Of a stretch of DNA of 64,000 nt, positions 23,860-34,900 are shown one piece after another. The position numbers and the translations under genes are program-made. The DNA is from Tubulanus polymorphus (lineage: Eukaryota > Nemertea > Palaeonemertea > Tubulaniformes > Tubulanidae), in contig NC_134026.1 in NCBI RefSeq assembly GCF_964204645.1, positions 13,480,450 to 13,544,449 on the forward strand, given 5' to 3'. The notes under the pieces were generated by a model. That model was not told the origin of the DNA, ran no database searches, and saw only the letters and a list, made by a program, of their open reading frames with translations. Numbering within the stretch: the stretch's first letter is position 1; every line of letters begins with the position of its first letter.

Positions 23860-25110
23860 AGGGAATGAATGACCTCCGAAGACACTAATCTTTGGAATAG
23901 AAAAATGATGAGTGTATCCAGGGATAACCATACTATGAAATATCATTTTCCTGCTATGAATGGTTATTTAAGAATTGAGTTTACAAGGTTTTAGGCAAAA
24001 GACGTCTACCAATCTTGACCTTTGACCCTAGAACTCCAAAATCACTAATGCACATCCTCTCCCCAGGGGTAATCATACTATGAAATAGCATTGTTCTGTT
24101 ATCAATGGTTCTTCTTGGATCGTGTTTACAAGGTTTCATATGAATGATATCTAGTGACCTTGACTTTTTTCCCCAAAATCAATAGGCCACATCCTCTCCC
24201 TAGGGGTAATCATGCGATGTAATATCATTGTATTGCTATCAACAGTTCTTTCTGAATCACATTCACGACACAAGGTTTCACATCAATGACCTGAAGTGAC
24301 CTTGACCTTTGATCCTCTCACCTTTGGGCACATCCTCTCCCTAGGGGTAATTATACTACGTAATATCATGGTCCTGCTATCAATGGTTCTTCTTGAATGA
24401 CATTCACTAGGTTTCAAATGAATGACCTGTAGTGACCTTGAACTTCGGTACTTGGACCCCAAAATCAATAGGGCACATCCTCTCCCTAGGGCTAATTATA
24501 CTACACAATATCATGGTCCTACTATCGACGGTTCTTCTTGAATCACATTCACAAGGTTTTACATGAATGACCTGTAGTGACCTTGACCTTTGGTCCTTGG
24601 ACCCCAGAATCAATAGGGCACATCTTTTCCCTAGGTGTAATCATAGTTCGTAATATCATGTTCCTGCTATCAACGGTTCTTCTTGAATGACGTTCACAAG
24701 GTTTCACACGAATGACCTGTAGTGACCTTGACCTTTGGTCCTTGGACCCCAAAATCAATAGGGCACATCCTCTCCCTAGGGGTAATCATATTACGTAATA
24801 TCATGGTCCTGCTATCAACGGTTCGTCTTGAATGACGTTCACAAGCTTTCACATGAATGACCTGTAGTGACCTTGACCTTTGGTACTTGGACCCAAAAAT
24901 CATGGTCCTGCTATCAACGGTTCTTCTTGAATCACGTTCACAAGGTTTTACATGAATGACCTGTAGTGACCTTGACCTTTGGTCCTTGGACCCCAAAATC
25001 AATAGGGCACATCCTCTCCATAGGGGTAATCATACTGTGAATAGTCCTGCGATCAACGGTTCTCCTTGAATCGATTTCACAAGCTCATGCGGACGGACGG
25101 ACGGACGGAG
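23860..25110. repeat. About 145-bp minisatellite ending in a GGAC microsatellite
   Basis: Roughly eight tandem copies, each with GTAGTGACCTTGACCTTTGG, AATCAATAGGGCACATCCTC and CTATCAACGGTTCTTCTTGA. Copies become more alike toward the right, and one around 24,890 is shortened. The array ends in GGACGGACGGACGGACGGAG at about 25,092. Tandem core repeats followed by an ACGG microsatellite is the layout of pearl/DINE-like elements. The minus-strand frames starting at 24,283-24,694 are products of the repeat. Confidence 0.85.
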
Positions 25111-25168
25111 GCGGATACCAAGTCCCCCCGGACTCATTCATCTTAGTTGTCCGGACTCATTCAACTTA

Positions 25169-25553
25169 GGTAAAATTCATTTAATGTAGGTAAAATTTCC
25201 CGGGAAAAAATATCCAGAGAAAAAATGTCCCCGGAAAAAATGTCCCATAATGTAGAAAAGAAAATGTCCTAGTCTATCATTACTAATTTAGGGCATTAAT
25301 TAATTTGGCCTATTAAAAAAATCAAACATGATACCTCAAATTTAAGAAGATTTTAAATTCACAATACAAATAATCAAATAAAAGTAGAGCCATTATTTTT
25401 TATCAAATGTTAAAATTGTAACTGAAAAGTTTGTTCCAAGTTTATAAGTAATGATCGACTGGGACATTTTTCCATATACTGGGATATTTTCCCTGGGACA
25501 TTTTTTCCGGGACATTTTTACCCGGGACCATTTTTTCTCAGGACATTTTTACC
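25169..25553. mobile_element. Inverted-repeat element with iterated GGAAAAAATGTCC arms
   Basis: The left arm runs from GGTAAAATTC through three or four copies of a GGGAAAAAATGTCC-like motif. The right arm is the inverted counterpart with about five copies, ending TTTTTACC. The interior is AT-rich with no coding sequence. It follows the minisatellite directly. Confidence 0.7.
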
Positions 25554-26187
25554 GTATACCGTTTCAACAGCAACCCAACAATTGATTTGCTTTGTAGATA
25601 TGACTGCATTGCACTTTTAATTTATGAATGGGGTTTATGAACAGTACAAATCTATGTCAAACTAATAGATAATGGGCTAAGCTTTACTTAATATATTTCG
25701 AAACAATGTTTGATGAAATAAGCAGTGTATGTCTGAAATAATCCAAATTTCCAGTCACTTCTCCTGCACCGCATTATGGTTCTTCATATCTTATTTTATC
25801 CTTTTGGAAGTTGTTTTAGGTTCCTAAATTGTAACCGTAATACCTGACACAACAAAAATTACAAAGCACAGTTGTTGAGCTTCAACCTAATAAACAAATG
25901 ATGTTGTTTTTAGAGATATTATATAGGCTACAAGTAATAAGTTTACACGCGTGCTCGTGTCAGTGAACAAAGATGACTCATAATTTGATGCTGTATGCGG
26001 CTACATTAGAGCTAGAACACATGTAGGTCGAACAATTCATGTTGTTTAAGCATAATGATTTATAAGGCTGATCTCATATCATCATTTCTAAACAAAAGCA
26101 TTATTTGGAAAGTAAATCTCGGATTGAAGGAATCATAGCGTATTTGACCTTTAAAATGTTGCCTATTAAAAAAATGACCTTTAGATA
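25554..26187. other. No recognised feature
   Basis: AT-rich, non-coding. No repeats were identified. Confidence 0.4.
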
Positions 26188-26331
26188 GGGATCATTCATT
26201 TATTACGTACGCATTAGGGGAGAAAAAAGGGTAAGTGCAATTGCGTACTGTAATGCTAAACGTATATTTGCATAAAGGGAGGGGTGGTTGAAATGTCAAA
26301 TTTTATGCGTACGTAATAAATGAATGATCCC
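26188..26331. mobile_element. MITE with perfect 27-bp terminal inverted repeats
   Basis: GGGATCATTCATTTATTACG plus TACGCAT at 26,188-26,214 is the exact reverse complement of 26,305-26,331. The element is 144 bp. A TA dinucleotide lies just outside on both sides, allowing one extra base at the right, which would fit a Tc1/mariner-type non-autonomous element. Non-coding. Confidence 0.85.
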
Positions 26332-26369
26332 ATAACAGAAAGAATGTGGTCATCAAGGTTCGCCCTTAT

Positions 26370-27150
26370 AAGATAAAAACCCACTTTGTACAATAAAAAG
26401 AATATAAAATCTAGAATTTATTTCTGAAATATAAAAAAAAAATACAACATTTCGATCTCACACTCCGAGATGAGAATGCTGACCTATAAAATCCATGGTT
26501 TTTTCTTCACACGCAAACCAATTGACAGCTACGCCGTCAGCATTCGCGAACCTCCCCCAAGATAATTTTAGAAATTAAAGGCGTTTTCCGAGGGATCTTA
26601 AACCCATGAATGACTATTATATTTTTGAAGGTAATGGCTATTTTCAAAGTGACACATCCTCATTTGATGACATTTGGCATCTCATGCATTACGGGTTGAG
26701 CCCTGAATTCAGTTAAAATGCGCAGATGAATGCATGCTAAAAATCATCACAGTGTATATAATATCTGAAGGCGTTCGCCACGTACGCACGCAGCAACACT
26801 AAGTAGGCCTATATACATTACTACTGTTGCCGTGCAGGCGTGTCTGTCTGCAAGCGATCGATAAAATACATACACATCATAGTAGATACAAAATCAGTGT
26901 TGCAATGAAGACGCATTGAAATTCAATATTGCAATATACGCGACGATAAATAAAACAGGCGCTAAATGCTTTTACGGTTCAGTTGATTACCAATCGAGCC
27001 AGACCAGCCGAGTGAGCCCCCCTATACTTTTAGATCATTTTTGGACTATTTGGAAAATTGGTATTTTTCAATACCGAAAGGGAATTCTCATCTCTGCTAA
27101 GGATCGTCAGGTGTGAGATTATCACTAAAAACAGGGTATATATACAGGGG
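26370..27150 (-). mobile_element. Inverted pseudo-LTR of a Penelope-like element, split by an insertion
   Basis: On the minus strand, CACACCTGACGATCCTTAGC (about 27,115-27,096) continues at 26,470 with GAGTGTGAGATCGAAATGTT, an AATAAATTCTAG segment and GTGGGTTTTTATC. Together these match the plus-strand pseudo-LTR at 27,590-27,720. About 600 unrelated bases (roughly 26,480-27,085) interrupt it, flanked by GAGATGAGAAT in opposite orientations. The hammerhead core is thereby split. Confidence 0.6.
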
Positions 27151-27316
27151 AGGATAGGTTAATTGAGTAAAATAGTGAGTGAGTAAATAATTAGTGTTTG
27201 GCAAGGCATGAAGTAATATACTTACGAAGAAGGAAATTGTGAGGAGCAAAGCCATTATTCAAATTGGTACTAATATCTGAGTGATGAGTTATTAGGGCAG
27301 ACTAGACTATGTGGCG

Positions 27317-27583
27317 TTAAGTGTAATTGCAAGAAGTATAAATAATATCGGCTTTATCAAAATTAAAACGATGACCATTGTTCCAAACATGATTCGCTAC
27401 GCCACTAGCCAGTTTTTGATTAATTATATCCTTTTTGTGTTCCGAAATTCGAGTTTTTAAATCACGACCAGTTTCTCCAGAGTTAATTTTGTAACAACCG
27501 AAACAAGGAATTTTGTAAACACTGCAATCCAAAGCTTTAGATTGATTGTTCTTTAACCAAAGTCTTGCTAATTTTGTTTTCAT
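27317..27583 (-). pseudogene. Penelope-like element GIY-YIG endonuclease fragment
   Basis: The minus-strand frame contains VYKIPCFGCYKINSGETGRD and ISEHKKDIINQK, then NHVWNNGHRFNFDKADII. This is the pattern of the C-terminal GIY-YIG endonuclease of Penelope-like retroelements (YKI-C--C---Y-GETGR-L--R--EH---H---GH-F-F--A-I). The RT part is absent, so this is a 5'-truncated copy. It lies between two pseudo-LTR-like segments in inverted orientation, an arrangement known for Penelope-like insertions. Confidence 0.8.
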
Positions 27584-27589
27584 ACGTTA

Positions 27590-27720
27590 ATATATACCCT
27601 CTATTTTTAGTGATAACCTCACACCTGACGATGATCTCTAGTGTGAGATCGAAACGTTGTGTTTTTTACACTTTAGAAATAAATTCTCAATTTTAGATCC
27701 TTTGTACATAGTGAGTTTTT
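27590..27720 (+). mobile_element. Pseudo-LTR-like end of the Penelope-like element
   Basis: It runs from TATATACCCTCTATTTTTAG through the hammerhead fold to AGTGAGTTTTTAT. The inverted partner is at 26,370-27,150. Confidence 0.65.
27621..27666 (+). ncRNA. Hammerhead ribozyme candidate
   Basis: Core CTGACGA (27,625-27,631; consensus CUGANGA), helix II GATCTC/GAGATC (27,633-27,638 with 27,645-27,650), then GAA (27,651-27,653). A self-complementary ACGT for helix III and a T at the cleavage position (27,658) follow, then GTGT pairing with ACAC upstream of the core as helix I. A four-base self-complementary helix III is the minimal type I form that is thought to act as a dimer in Penelope-like elements and retrozymes. 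Structure inferred by hand. Confidence 0.6.
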
Positions 27721-27734
27721 ATATTATTATCTGT

Positions 27735-28700
27735 TTAACACGTTTGAGTGTGGCTATCATACTAAAGTACACCCTGCTAATTGAACTAAAGTAGAGACAA
27801 TCGGTATTTGTCATTTGTTTCCTCGTATTAACATTGTTTGCATAACATTCGAGAACCCCAGATGCACGTCTATAAATCAACTTGCATTTGTAAGGTAACA
27901 TGAACTGCACTATAGACAACAGTATTAGTAGCAATACTTCGTATCTAACATTAACTACACTCTACACAACAGTATTAGTAATAACATTTTTTGTTAATCA
28001 ATAGATTATGTACTGTTAAATGATAGAATAATGTACATTGCAAAAATCTGGGATTTTCCTACAGATACCTTTATTGCTGGTGTTTGATAATTGGGCAAGA
28101 TTTTACAAGAGCAATCTGACTTTTGACACATATTCCATCCTAAATACAATGAGCACTTCTCGTAACCTTTAACATCTTTCAATTACCTTTCAGAGCTGCC
28201 AGTCTAAATTTTATCGGTTGCTGAACACATGTCCAAGTTTATCATTATTTTCAAAATTTTTCCAGTAGTCCCAAATTTTCAAACTAGACAGTTTCAAAAT
28301 CAGTATTGAGGTCTTATAAGTCTGTATTAGGGTAAATTATGTCAAACAGATTTTTGTTTCCTCACTTCTGACACTGTTATAGTGCGTCATCTTCATCTAA
28401 GTACAGATGGCGCACTAGTACAGTCTCGTATTGAGTATAATTTGAGATGTTGATGAGAGTGATTATGACAGATTTAAGAAATAACGATGCAATCTGCTAT
28501 ATTTAAACAAGTAAGTAACTGATTTTCCGTAACTTATACATTTTTTTCAGTATTCTCAGGTGAATACAAATCCGTAACAATTTTCTAAAAACAGAATGCT
28601 ATAATTTAACATGATTTTACGGTAAGGTTATGCAAAAATCAGAACAGTTGGAAGCTCTGATTATTCCCACCCTACCAACCAGAAATTAGGGCACACAAAG
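27735..28700. other. No recognised feature
   Basis: AT-rich, non-coding. A near-repeat of about 35 bases around CAACAGTATTAGTA occurs at 27,918 and 27,967. Confidence 0.4.
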
Positions 28701-28703
28701 GAA

Positions 28704-29620
28704 AACTAGGGGTCCAGGGACACAATGCCCACTTGGAAATTGGTTTCAAATGCTCAACAATCCAACAATTTCAATATTCAACGCCCCCTGGTGACCATAT
28801 ACAAAAACCAATTACCTTGAAACTCACTACATTCATAGAACAGGTCAGCAGCTACAATTTTGTATATGCCTAGGTACCAAAATAATATAGAAATACTAAG
28901 TAATTCTACTATTCAACGCTCCCTGGTGACCATATGCAAAACCCAATGACTTTGAAACTCACCACAATCATAGAACATTTCATGAGCTACAATTTAGCAA
29001 TTGATTATGGAAACAAAATATGTCTAGGTACCAATGTAATGAGGATGAGTTTCTTTACAATACTGAGTTATTTTACTATTTAGTGGCCCCTGGCGGCCAT
29101 ATAGAATAACTAATGACCTTGAAACTCACCACAGACCATTTCATGAGCTACAACTTTCCAATTGATTGTGGCCACAAATTTCAATGTAAAATAGCAAACC
29201 AGGAGGAAGCTACAGGACTCGGGATTCAGACCAAGATATACCTTTTTGTGCACAAACAATGTCACAGGATGGCCATCATGAGTCCGATCGACCCAATTTT
29301 TCTGATGCTTATATGAAATTATTATGAAAGATCAAGATAATTGATCAAATTGTCTTCAAAATTTCCCTCGAAAACTTGAAATATGTGTATAAAATGCTGC
29401 TTACTTTGGCGAAACAACAATGGCAGCCATCTTGAATCTGACAGGGTCAGTTTTTGAGCTGAAGATGTGCCGTGGGTAGATACATGTGTAACCCAATATA
29501 CATTTTATTGAAGCTTCAAAACTTCCCAAAATAACTGGATTGCATCTACAGATGAATGGATGGACGGCGGATGAAAAGTGAACGCTATAGCCCGCTAGGA
29601 CTGAAGTCCCAAGTGGGCTA
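28704..29620 (-). mobile_element. Mosaic element, complete inverted copy with fewer core repeats
   Basis: Read on plus it starts AACTAGGGGTCCAGGGACAC and ends GACTGAAGTCCCAAGTGGGC, the reverse of the ends seen at 4,513 and 5,925. Core repeats with CAACGCCCCCTGGTGACC or degenerate forms lie at about 28,782, 28,915 and 29,083. Both ends are kept, but the core is shorter than in the cluster copies. Confidence 0.8.
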
Positions 29621-30750
29621 AAAAGGAAAGACAATACGTGCTTCAATTTCTAAGTATCCATAGGGGATGCCAGTAATCAGTCATTTTCGTGAGGCTGTAT
29701 ATTCAATATATACCGGTAAAATAGAAAAATATTCACCTCCTCAGTGGCATGCAGTGTATTTAGATATTGGAAGAGGCAGAAGGTTAATTTTCAATAGCTT
29801 TTATCCATGGGCCTGTCTAATTGCACACACTAAGTTTAAAAGAAATCATATGTTATTTGATATGTATGTAGAGCGTTACCAAGAAATCCAAGAGTTCTGC
29901 CATAACAGCCTTATTGGATGAGCAATAAAGCTAATCTTCGATAGGTTTACATCCATGGGCTTACCACATCATACAAACCAAGTTTAGATGTGTTTAGAGC
30001 GCTAACAAGAAATTCAATATGTTGACCGTAGCGGCCATATTGGGTGAGTGAGGAAGCAAATTTTCAAAAGGTTTCCTCCCGAGACATACCCTGTGATAGC
30101 TACCAAGTTAAAAACAATCACATGTAATTTGAAGTGTGAAGAGCATTTACGAGGGAAAAGCACATGACCACTCTAAGTAACATAGAATGTCACCTACCCT
30201 ACCAGGGTGATAATTAAGACTTATTTGATGTACCCATAGTAATAATTCAAGCTAATTTCCAAAGTTTTTCCATGAAACAATGTTAAAACAACAAATTTGT
30301 CAACCCTTCTCCAAACAATTTCATAACAATTTTCTGTTATTTCAAATCTAGATTTGATTTACTTTTGTGAAACAGGGCTTTGTGGGAAAATCAAGAAAAT
30401 TGGTTTATTCAATATTACATTATATACATCTGTAATGGAGATCATAAATTAAAAGCAGTAGCTAACACAGCCAGAAGAAAATGAAGCCTATTCACAAAAA
30501 CAACATATATAGGCAACAACTGCTTTCTGTTAGTGTTTATGAATATAGACAGTGCAATTCATTTTTAGATATCTTACCGATACACAGAAAATACAATTTA
30601 ATCAAAACATTTATATTTGGAGCAAGATATAATATGATGCACATCAACTGAATAATGTTGTATTGGAAGCTCAAAAGTTTCTAAAGTAAGAAATACTAAA
30701 TCCAAGATGATAAATATCATATAATCAGGGCTATGATCAAGCCACGCAAA
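29621..30750. other. No recognised feature
   Basis: Two imperfect repeats around GGGCCTGTCTAATTGCACAC and GGGCTTACCACATCATACAA (about 29,810 and 29,957) hint at an old tandem duplication of about 150 bases. No gene is seen. An 84-codon frame at 29,667 has no domain. Confidence 0.35.
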
Positions 30751-30758
30751 CTTATGTC

Positions 30759-30937
30759 TCAAACTGATGTTTCACGAAAAACTCGCACACGAGAACCTTG
30801 TCGCCGCACATGTATGTACTTAGTGTTTTCGATGTGTGTGATCCGCACCTGTGTTGAGGGAACATGAGCTGTAGTATGATCACTGTAGTAGAGTTCTTCA
30901 GAATTAATAGAGGGGGTTGTTATATCTCTGGTGGAAG
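30759..30937 (-). CDS. Candidate last coding exon of a host gene
   Basis: The minus strand shows a strong acceptor: a pyrimidine-rich tract (TTTCAAATATTTTTTCCCATTTCAG at 30,961-30,938, described by position) and then 58 sense codons ending in TGA at 30,759. The peptide includes TPSINSEELYYSDHTTAHVP and VRITHIENTKYIHVRRQG and ends FRETSV. Entry phase is 2 nt into a codon. It has no ATG, so it is not an independent ORF. The protein family is not recognised. It could belong with the minus-strand exon at 45,134-45,871, but nothing seen here proves that. Confidence 0.45.
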
Positions 30938-31109
30938 CTGAAATGGGAAAAAATATTTGAAAGAATGCAGAAACAATGCGTCAGTCCTCATCCAATCGAA
31001 GAAGTTATATTTTTTCAATGAAACAATGAAAACAACTATGAACAATGAAAACAGGTCAACCTCAAACTAATTAATTTACAAATAGTGTGTAGGGGGAAGA
31101 TCCAGTCCT

Positions 31110-31560
31110 AAATCCAGGAGGTAGCGCTCATTCAACGGGCATATGAAGGGCATATAATAATAAATAATAATAATAACACTTTTAAAGCGCTGTAATTCCA
31201 TGCCAAAGAGGCAAAGTTCAAAAGCGCTCCTCAGGAGTGTCATAGAATGCATGGAAAAGCACTGTTTTGAGGTGAGACTTGAATTGGACAGGCGACATAT
31301 CCAGAACTTTTTGATGAGAGTCAATGAATTGGTTCCAAAGTCTGGGCGCACACCGTGAAAATGTTCTTCCTCCAAAATTACACAAACGGTATGTGGGTTC
31401 AACTAATTTGTGCTGATTAGCCGAACGTAATGTACGAGCAGGGATGTAGACCTGAATAAGTTCACTGATATATACAGGGGCGGAGCCAGTGAGAGCTTTG
31501 AAGGTCAGCAACATAACCTTGTACTTAATCCTGGCGTCCTGGCATATCATCCCCAAAGGA
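31110..31560 (-). pseudogene. LINE (CR1/L2-like) ORF2 C-terminal fragment
   Basis: The minus-strand frame 31,218-31,556 contains KVMLLTFKALTGSAPVYISE, TLRSANQHKLVEPTYRLCNF, GGRTFSRCAPRLWN and FKSHLKTVLFHAFY. This is the C-terminal signature of CR1/L2/Jockey-type LINE polymerases (K-LLL-YKALHG-AP-YLS, then RSS, AP-LWN, FK--LKT-LF). The tail toward 31,155 is (ATT)n-like, as expected of a LINE 3' end. It is a 5'-truncated dead copy. Confidence 0.85.
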
Positions 31561-31569
31561 AACTTAGAT

Positions 31570-33850
31570 CATTTTCAAAGGGATTCAAAAACAATATGAC
31601 CAGCAATAATTTCTAACTGCTTGTATAACTTTCATTAGCCAGGTTGTGATAATGGCAAAACATAAGAGCCTTTTCTCTTTTTGGCAGAATGAAAATATCC
31701 TATACAAGATTTTCTTGCCCTTTAAATAATATTTGACAATTGAGCCATGCCCTTAAGTTTGTTTTAAGCAATTCTTAAGAACTTTCTGAATTTTTGGAAA
31801 CCATTTCTACCCTCCCAGGACTTTTAAAACCATTTTTGGCGATAAATGTGCCCCTTTCTAAAAATGTCAGACGATAGGCCCCTATCGAAATCCACGACTC
31901 AAATATTTTTTGATTCACTTACTGGAAGTGCCTTTGTCCAAGTATATACAAATTCTTTCAAACACTGGCTAGCATAGAGATGCCATGTTATGTGGGAACA
32001 CTACCATGGGGAATTCACAGATATCCTCAAATTGTTTGTGGTTGGTGAAGTAGATGGTATTTTTGACTTTACATTTTTTGATAAGGGCACTGGCTATCAA
32101 AACATGTGAGCACATATGGAGAAATGAAAATACTAGATAATTACCCGCACTCATGACCTTTGACCAAACAAATATCTAATCAGTTGCTAAGGTCATCTAG
32201 TAAAATACAATTTATGAAATGCAGGAAAATCTATTTAATGGTTCTGTCTAATCTGTTTAAGTGCTTCTGTATGGAAAGCACTGTGAGCAAATGAACAAAC
32301 GAATGAGGAAGTGAATACAGTATGCCGCCACGACATCCTGTGGAGACTGTGACATAAAACTATGACAAATATAATTAATTGCCTCTTTAGTTTTAGATGT
32401 CTCTGACAGTATATTAAACATGGCCCGCACATGCTAGTGACTCGTTCATTGATCCCAGCAATAGAAAATTTACTACGCCCCAGCTTGAGAAAAAGAAGGC
32501 ACTAAAAAACAACCACCTAATAATAAGGCCATCTTGTATCAAGACCTACAATATCAGCTCATTTCTAAGGGGTCGACTTTTACATGAGTGGAACATTCAG
32601 ACTTAAACAAGAGCCAAAGGGGCGCTATAGCCAGCCTGTCAGCTTTTCATAAAATAGCAAATGATGCATTTTGTGGGTTATGTTTGTTGAATACACTCCC
32701 AGCTGACAGTCAATACCTATAATTTACACAGTACAATTGTTTATCATGAGAATAACAGACAGGGAGCTGGCAGGAACAAATACCTCAGATCAGACTTTTC
32801 CCTTGGTCTTATTGATTTGAATTTAGAATAGAATTGAATTGGATTTTCTGAAATTTTCTCAATAAAACAAAATTGAATTGGCTTATGATGTATATTTGTT
32901 CAATAAAGTAAAATTGAATTGGATTTTTATTTTTTACAGAATAAAATTTGATTGAATTTGCAGTTTGAGCACATTGGTAATTAGCATATCATAGTCATCC
33001 ATGCGATTTTTAATCGTCAATCCTGCATAATTGTCAATGATATTTTCTGTAGTGCAAAGGAAAATATTCCTCCCCAAAACCAAGTCGTCAATATGGTTAT
33101 CTTACACGTGGTTGCTGGCTGCGGTCACATAGGGTTCACTGCTATATACTGGATGCTGCGTTCCTATACTGCTGTACTCACACATAAAGCATACACAAGT
33201 CGTGTAAAACTGCTGTACACTCGTGTGCGCAGCAGTCAGTGAATATTTGATTCTGCTTCATTCCCTACCTTTATTTCACAATTTATTAACAATTAAGTTC
33301 AATGCGAAGGCAACACACCCAAGGCGCCTAGGCACTGGAAAAATGTCTAATTTTTTACTGATTTCCCTGCATTGGAGGCATAGATGCATTTGGTTCAGTA
33401 TTGGGTCACAGCAAGGCTAATAAACAAGTGTGATTGATCATGGCTGGCAATTGTTTGAACCAATGAAAATATGTAATAGGACTCCAAAACTAAGTTCCTT
33501 AAAGCCAATAATAGTTCAGTAGAAAAGGGGTCGTTGTTTCAGATGAAATTTAACTGAAAATGAGAAGGATTTGGACGGGGATTTTCTTTTCGTATGTAAC
33601 ACTAACAAGCAATGGTTAGTTAGTTCCGAGGTTGTTAGAATGAGAATCTACTGTGTATATGTTTCATCGTAGAATCTATTTCACGCAAATGGGATAAACT
33701 TTATACATATTTCTGGACCATGCTTTTCGTTACGTCAGTGCGCATACAATGCATCCAACGACTGGTCGCCCCGGGAATATCATTCATGAAAAACTAAAAT
33801 TATCTTCGGCAAAAATTAGAAACAAGTGAATCTATATCGCCTTTAGTTAG
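31570..33850. other. No recognised gene
   Basis: AT-rich. At 32,815-32,960 ATTGAATTGGATTTT-like words repeat three times, similar to the LINE-like tail at 15,720. The frames listed by length here have no domains. Confidence 0.35.
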
Positions 33851-33869
33851 CTTAATGACCTGACATATT

Positions 33870-34900
33870 TGAGCAATGTAATTCAATGTAATTGGTACCA
33901 AAAAGAATTATACTTTTTGCAATCACACCCCTAAGTGATGAGAAACAACTCCTTCCGAGGAAAGATTATCCTTCAATAAAATGTCCTTGATCAGTGAAGA
34001 AGAGACCCATCGAGCCACTGTGTCCCAAGAAACATCACCCTTCAGGTGATCCAGCAGCAGAAATAACCGCTCCTTCAAACCCCTTTGTGAAGCAGAGCGA
34101 TCTAAATAGAAACGCAACGCCCATACAGGACATTACTTCCTGTCCGTAAGACCCGGTTCAACTCAATGTTTTAGGGCTTCAATTCGCCATTGACGATCAA
34201 CCGAGCCTTTGCCTAAAACTCCAAAGCAGGCAGCAGCAAAGCAAATTCCTTCGCTGGCCCGGAGACAATATGACCTCGTCGAACTGAAAGTGCATGAATT
34301 TCAGAACAACGGATCCGAGCAAGCCAAGAAAAGCAGGAATAGTGTCTTTTTGACAAATTCGCAAATGACGCTTCGGAAAGAGATTCAAATGGAGCCTCCA
34401 TTAACTTCTTCAAAATTACATGGTGGAACTATTCTCGTTGCCTGAGGCCGGGAAATAGAAAACCCTGCAACAAGCTGGGATATCCGATGATCAGCTATTA
34501 TGTTTGGCTGTCCAGAAGTACTCAATGTGTGGGAAATCACGGAGTGGTAACCTTTTATAGATATAACCTGCAGACCTTTTACTACAAATAGATGCAGTAA
34601 ACAAACCGACACACAGAGGGTGAGCATGAATCAATTTCCCCTGTAGCACACCAATCTGCAAAATGACCCCATTTGCAATCGTAAATGGTACTTGTCGATG
34701 GCCGCTTAGATCCTGTGATAAAAGGGGCAGCCTATTCTGAAAAGCCTGAAGATGACAAGGATCGCTGGACAATGGCCAGGCATGCAGATTAAACCACTTG
34801 CTGTTCCAGGATGATGCCGAAAGTTCCCCTCAGACAGAAGTGATGGGAAATTTGGAAGAATCCTGGTGTTGTCGCACAGTAGGTTGAGAAGTGGTAGGAA
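33870..34900 (-). pseudogene. DIRS-like element: tyrosine recombinase region, decayed
   Basis: The minus strand encodes, in shifting frames, GLQVISIKGYHSVISHTL, then RISQLVAGFSISRPQATRIV. MEAPFESLSEASFANLSKRH and IRCSEIHALSV follow, and then MRFYLDRSASQRGLKERLFL (33,923-34,117). This order matches the tyrosine recombinase of DIRS-like retrotransposons, including the SEIHAL block around the first catalytic arginine. The C-terminal part that should carry the H-x-x-R box and the catalytic tyrosine is not found before similarity ends near 33,870. Confidence 0.75.

Noticed and set aside
24283-25002. Minus-strand ORFs containing MILGSKDQRSRSLQVI repeats
   Set aside because: They translate the 145-bp minisatellite and have no independent support.
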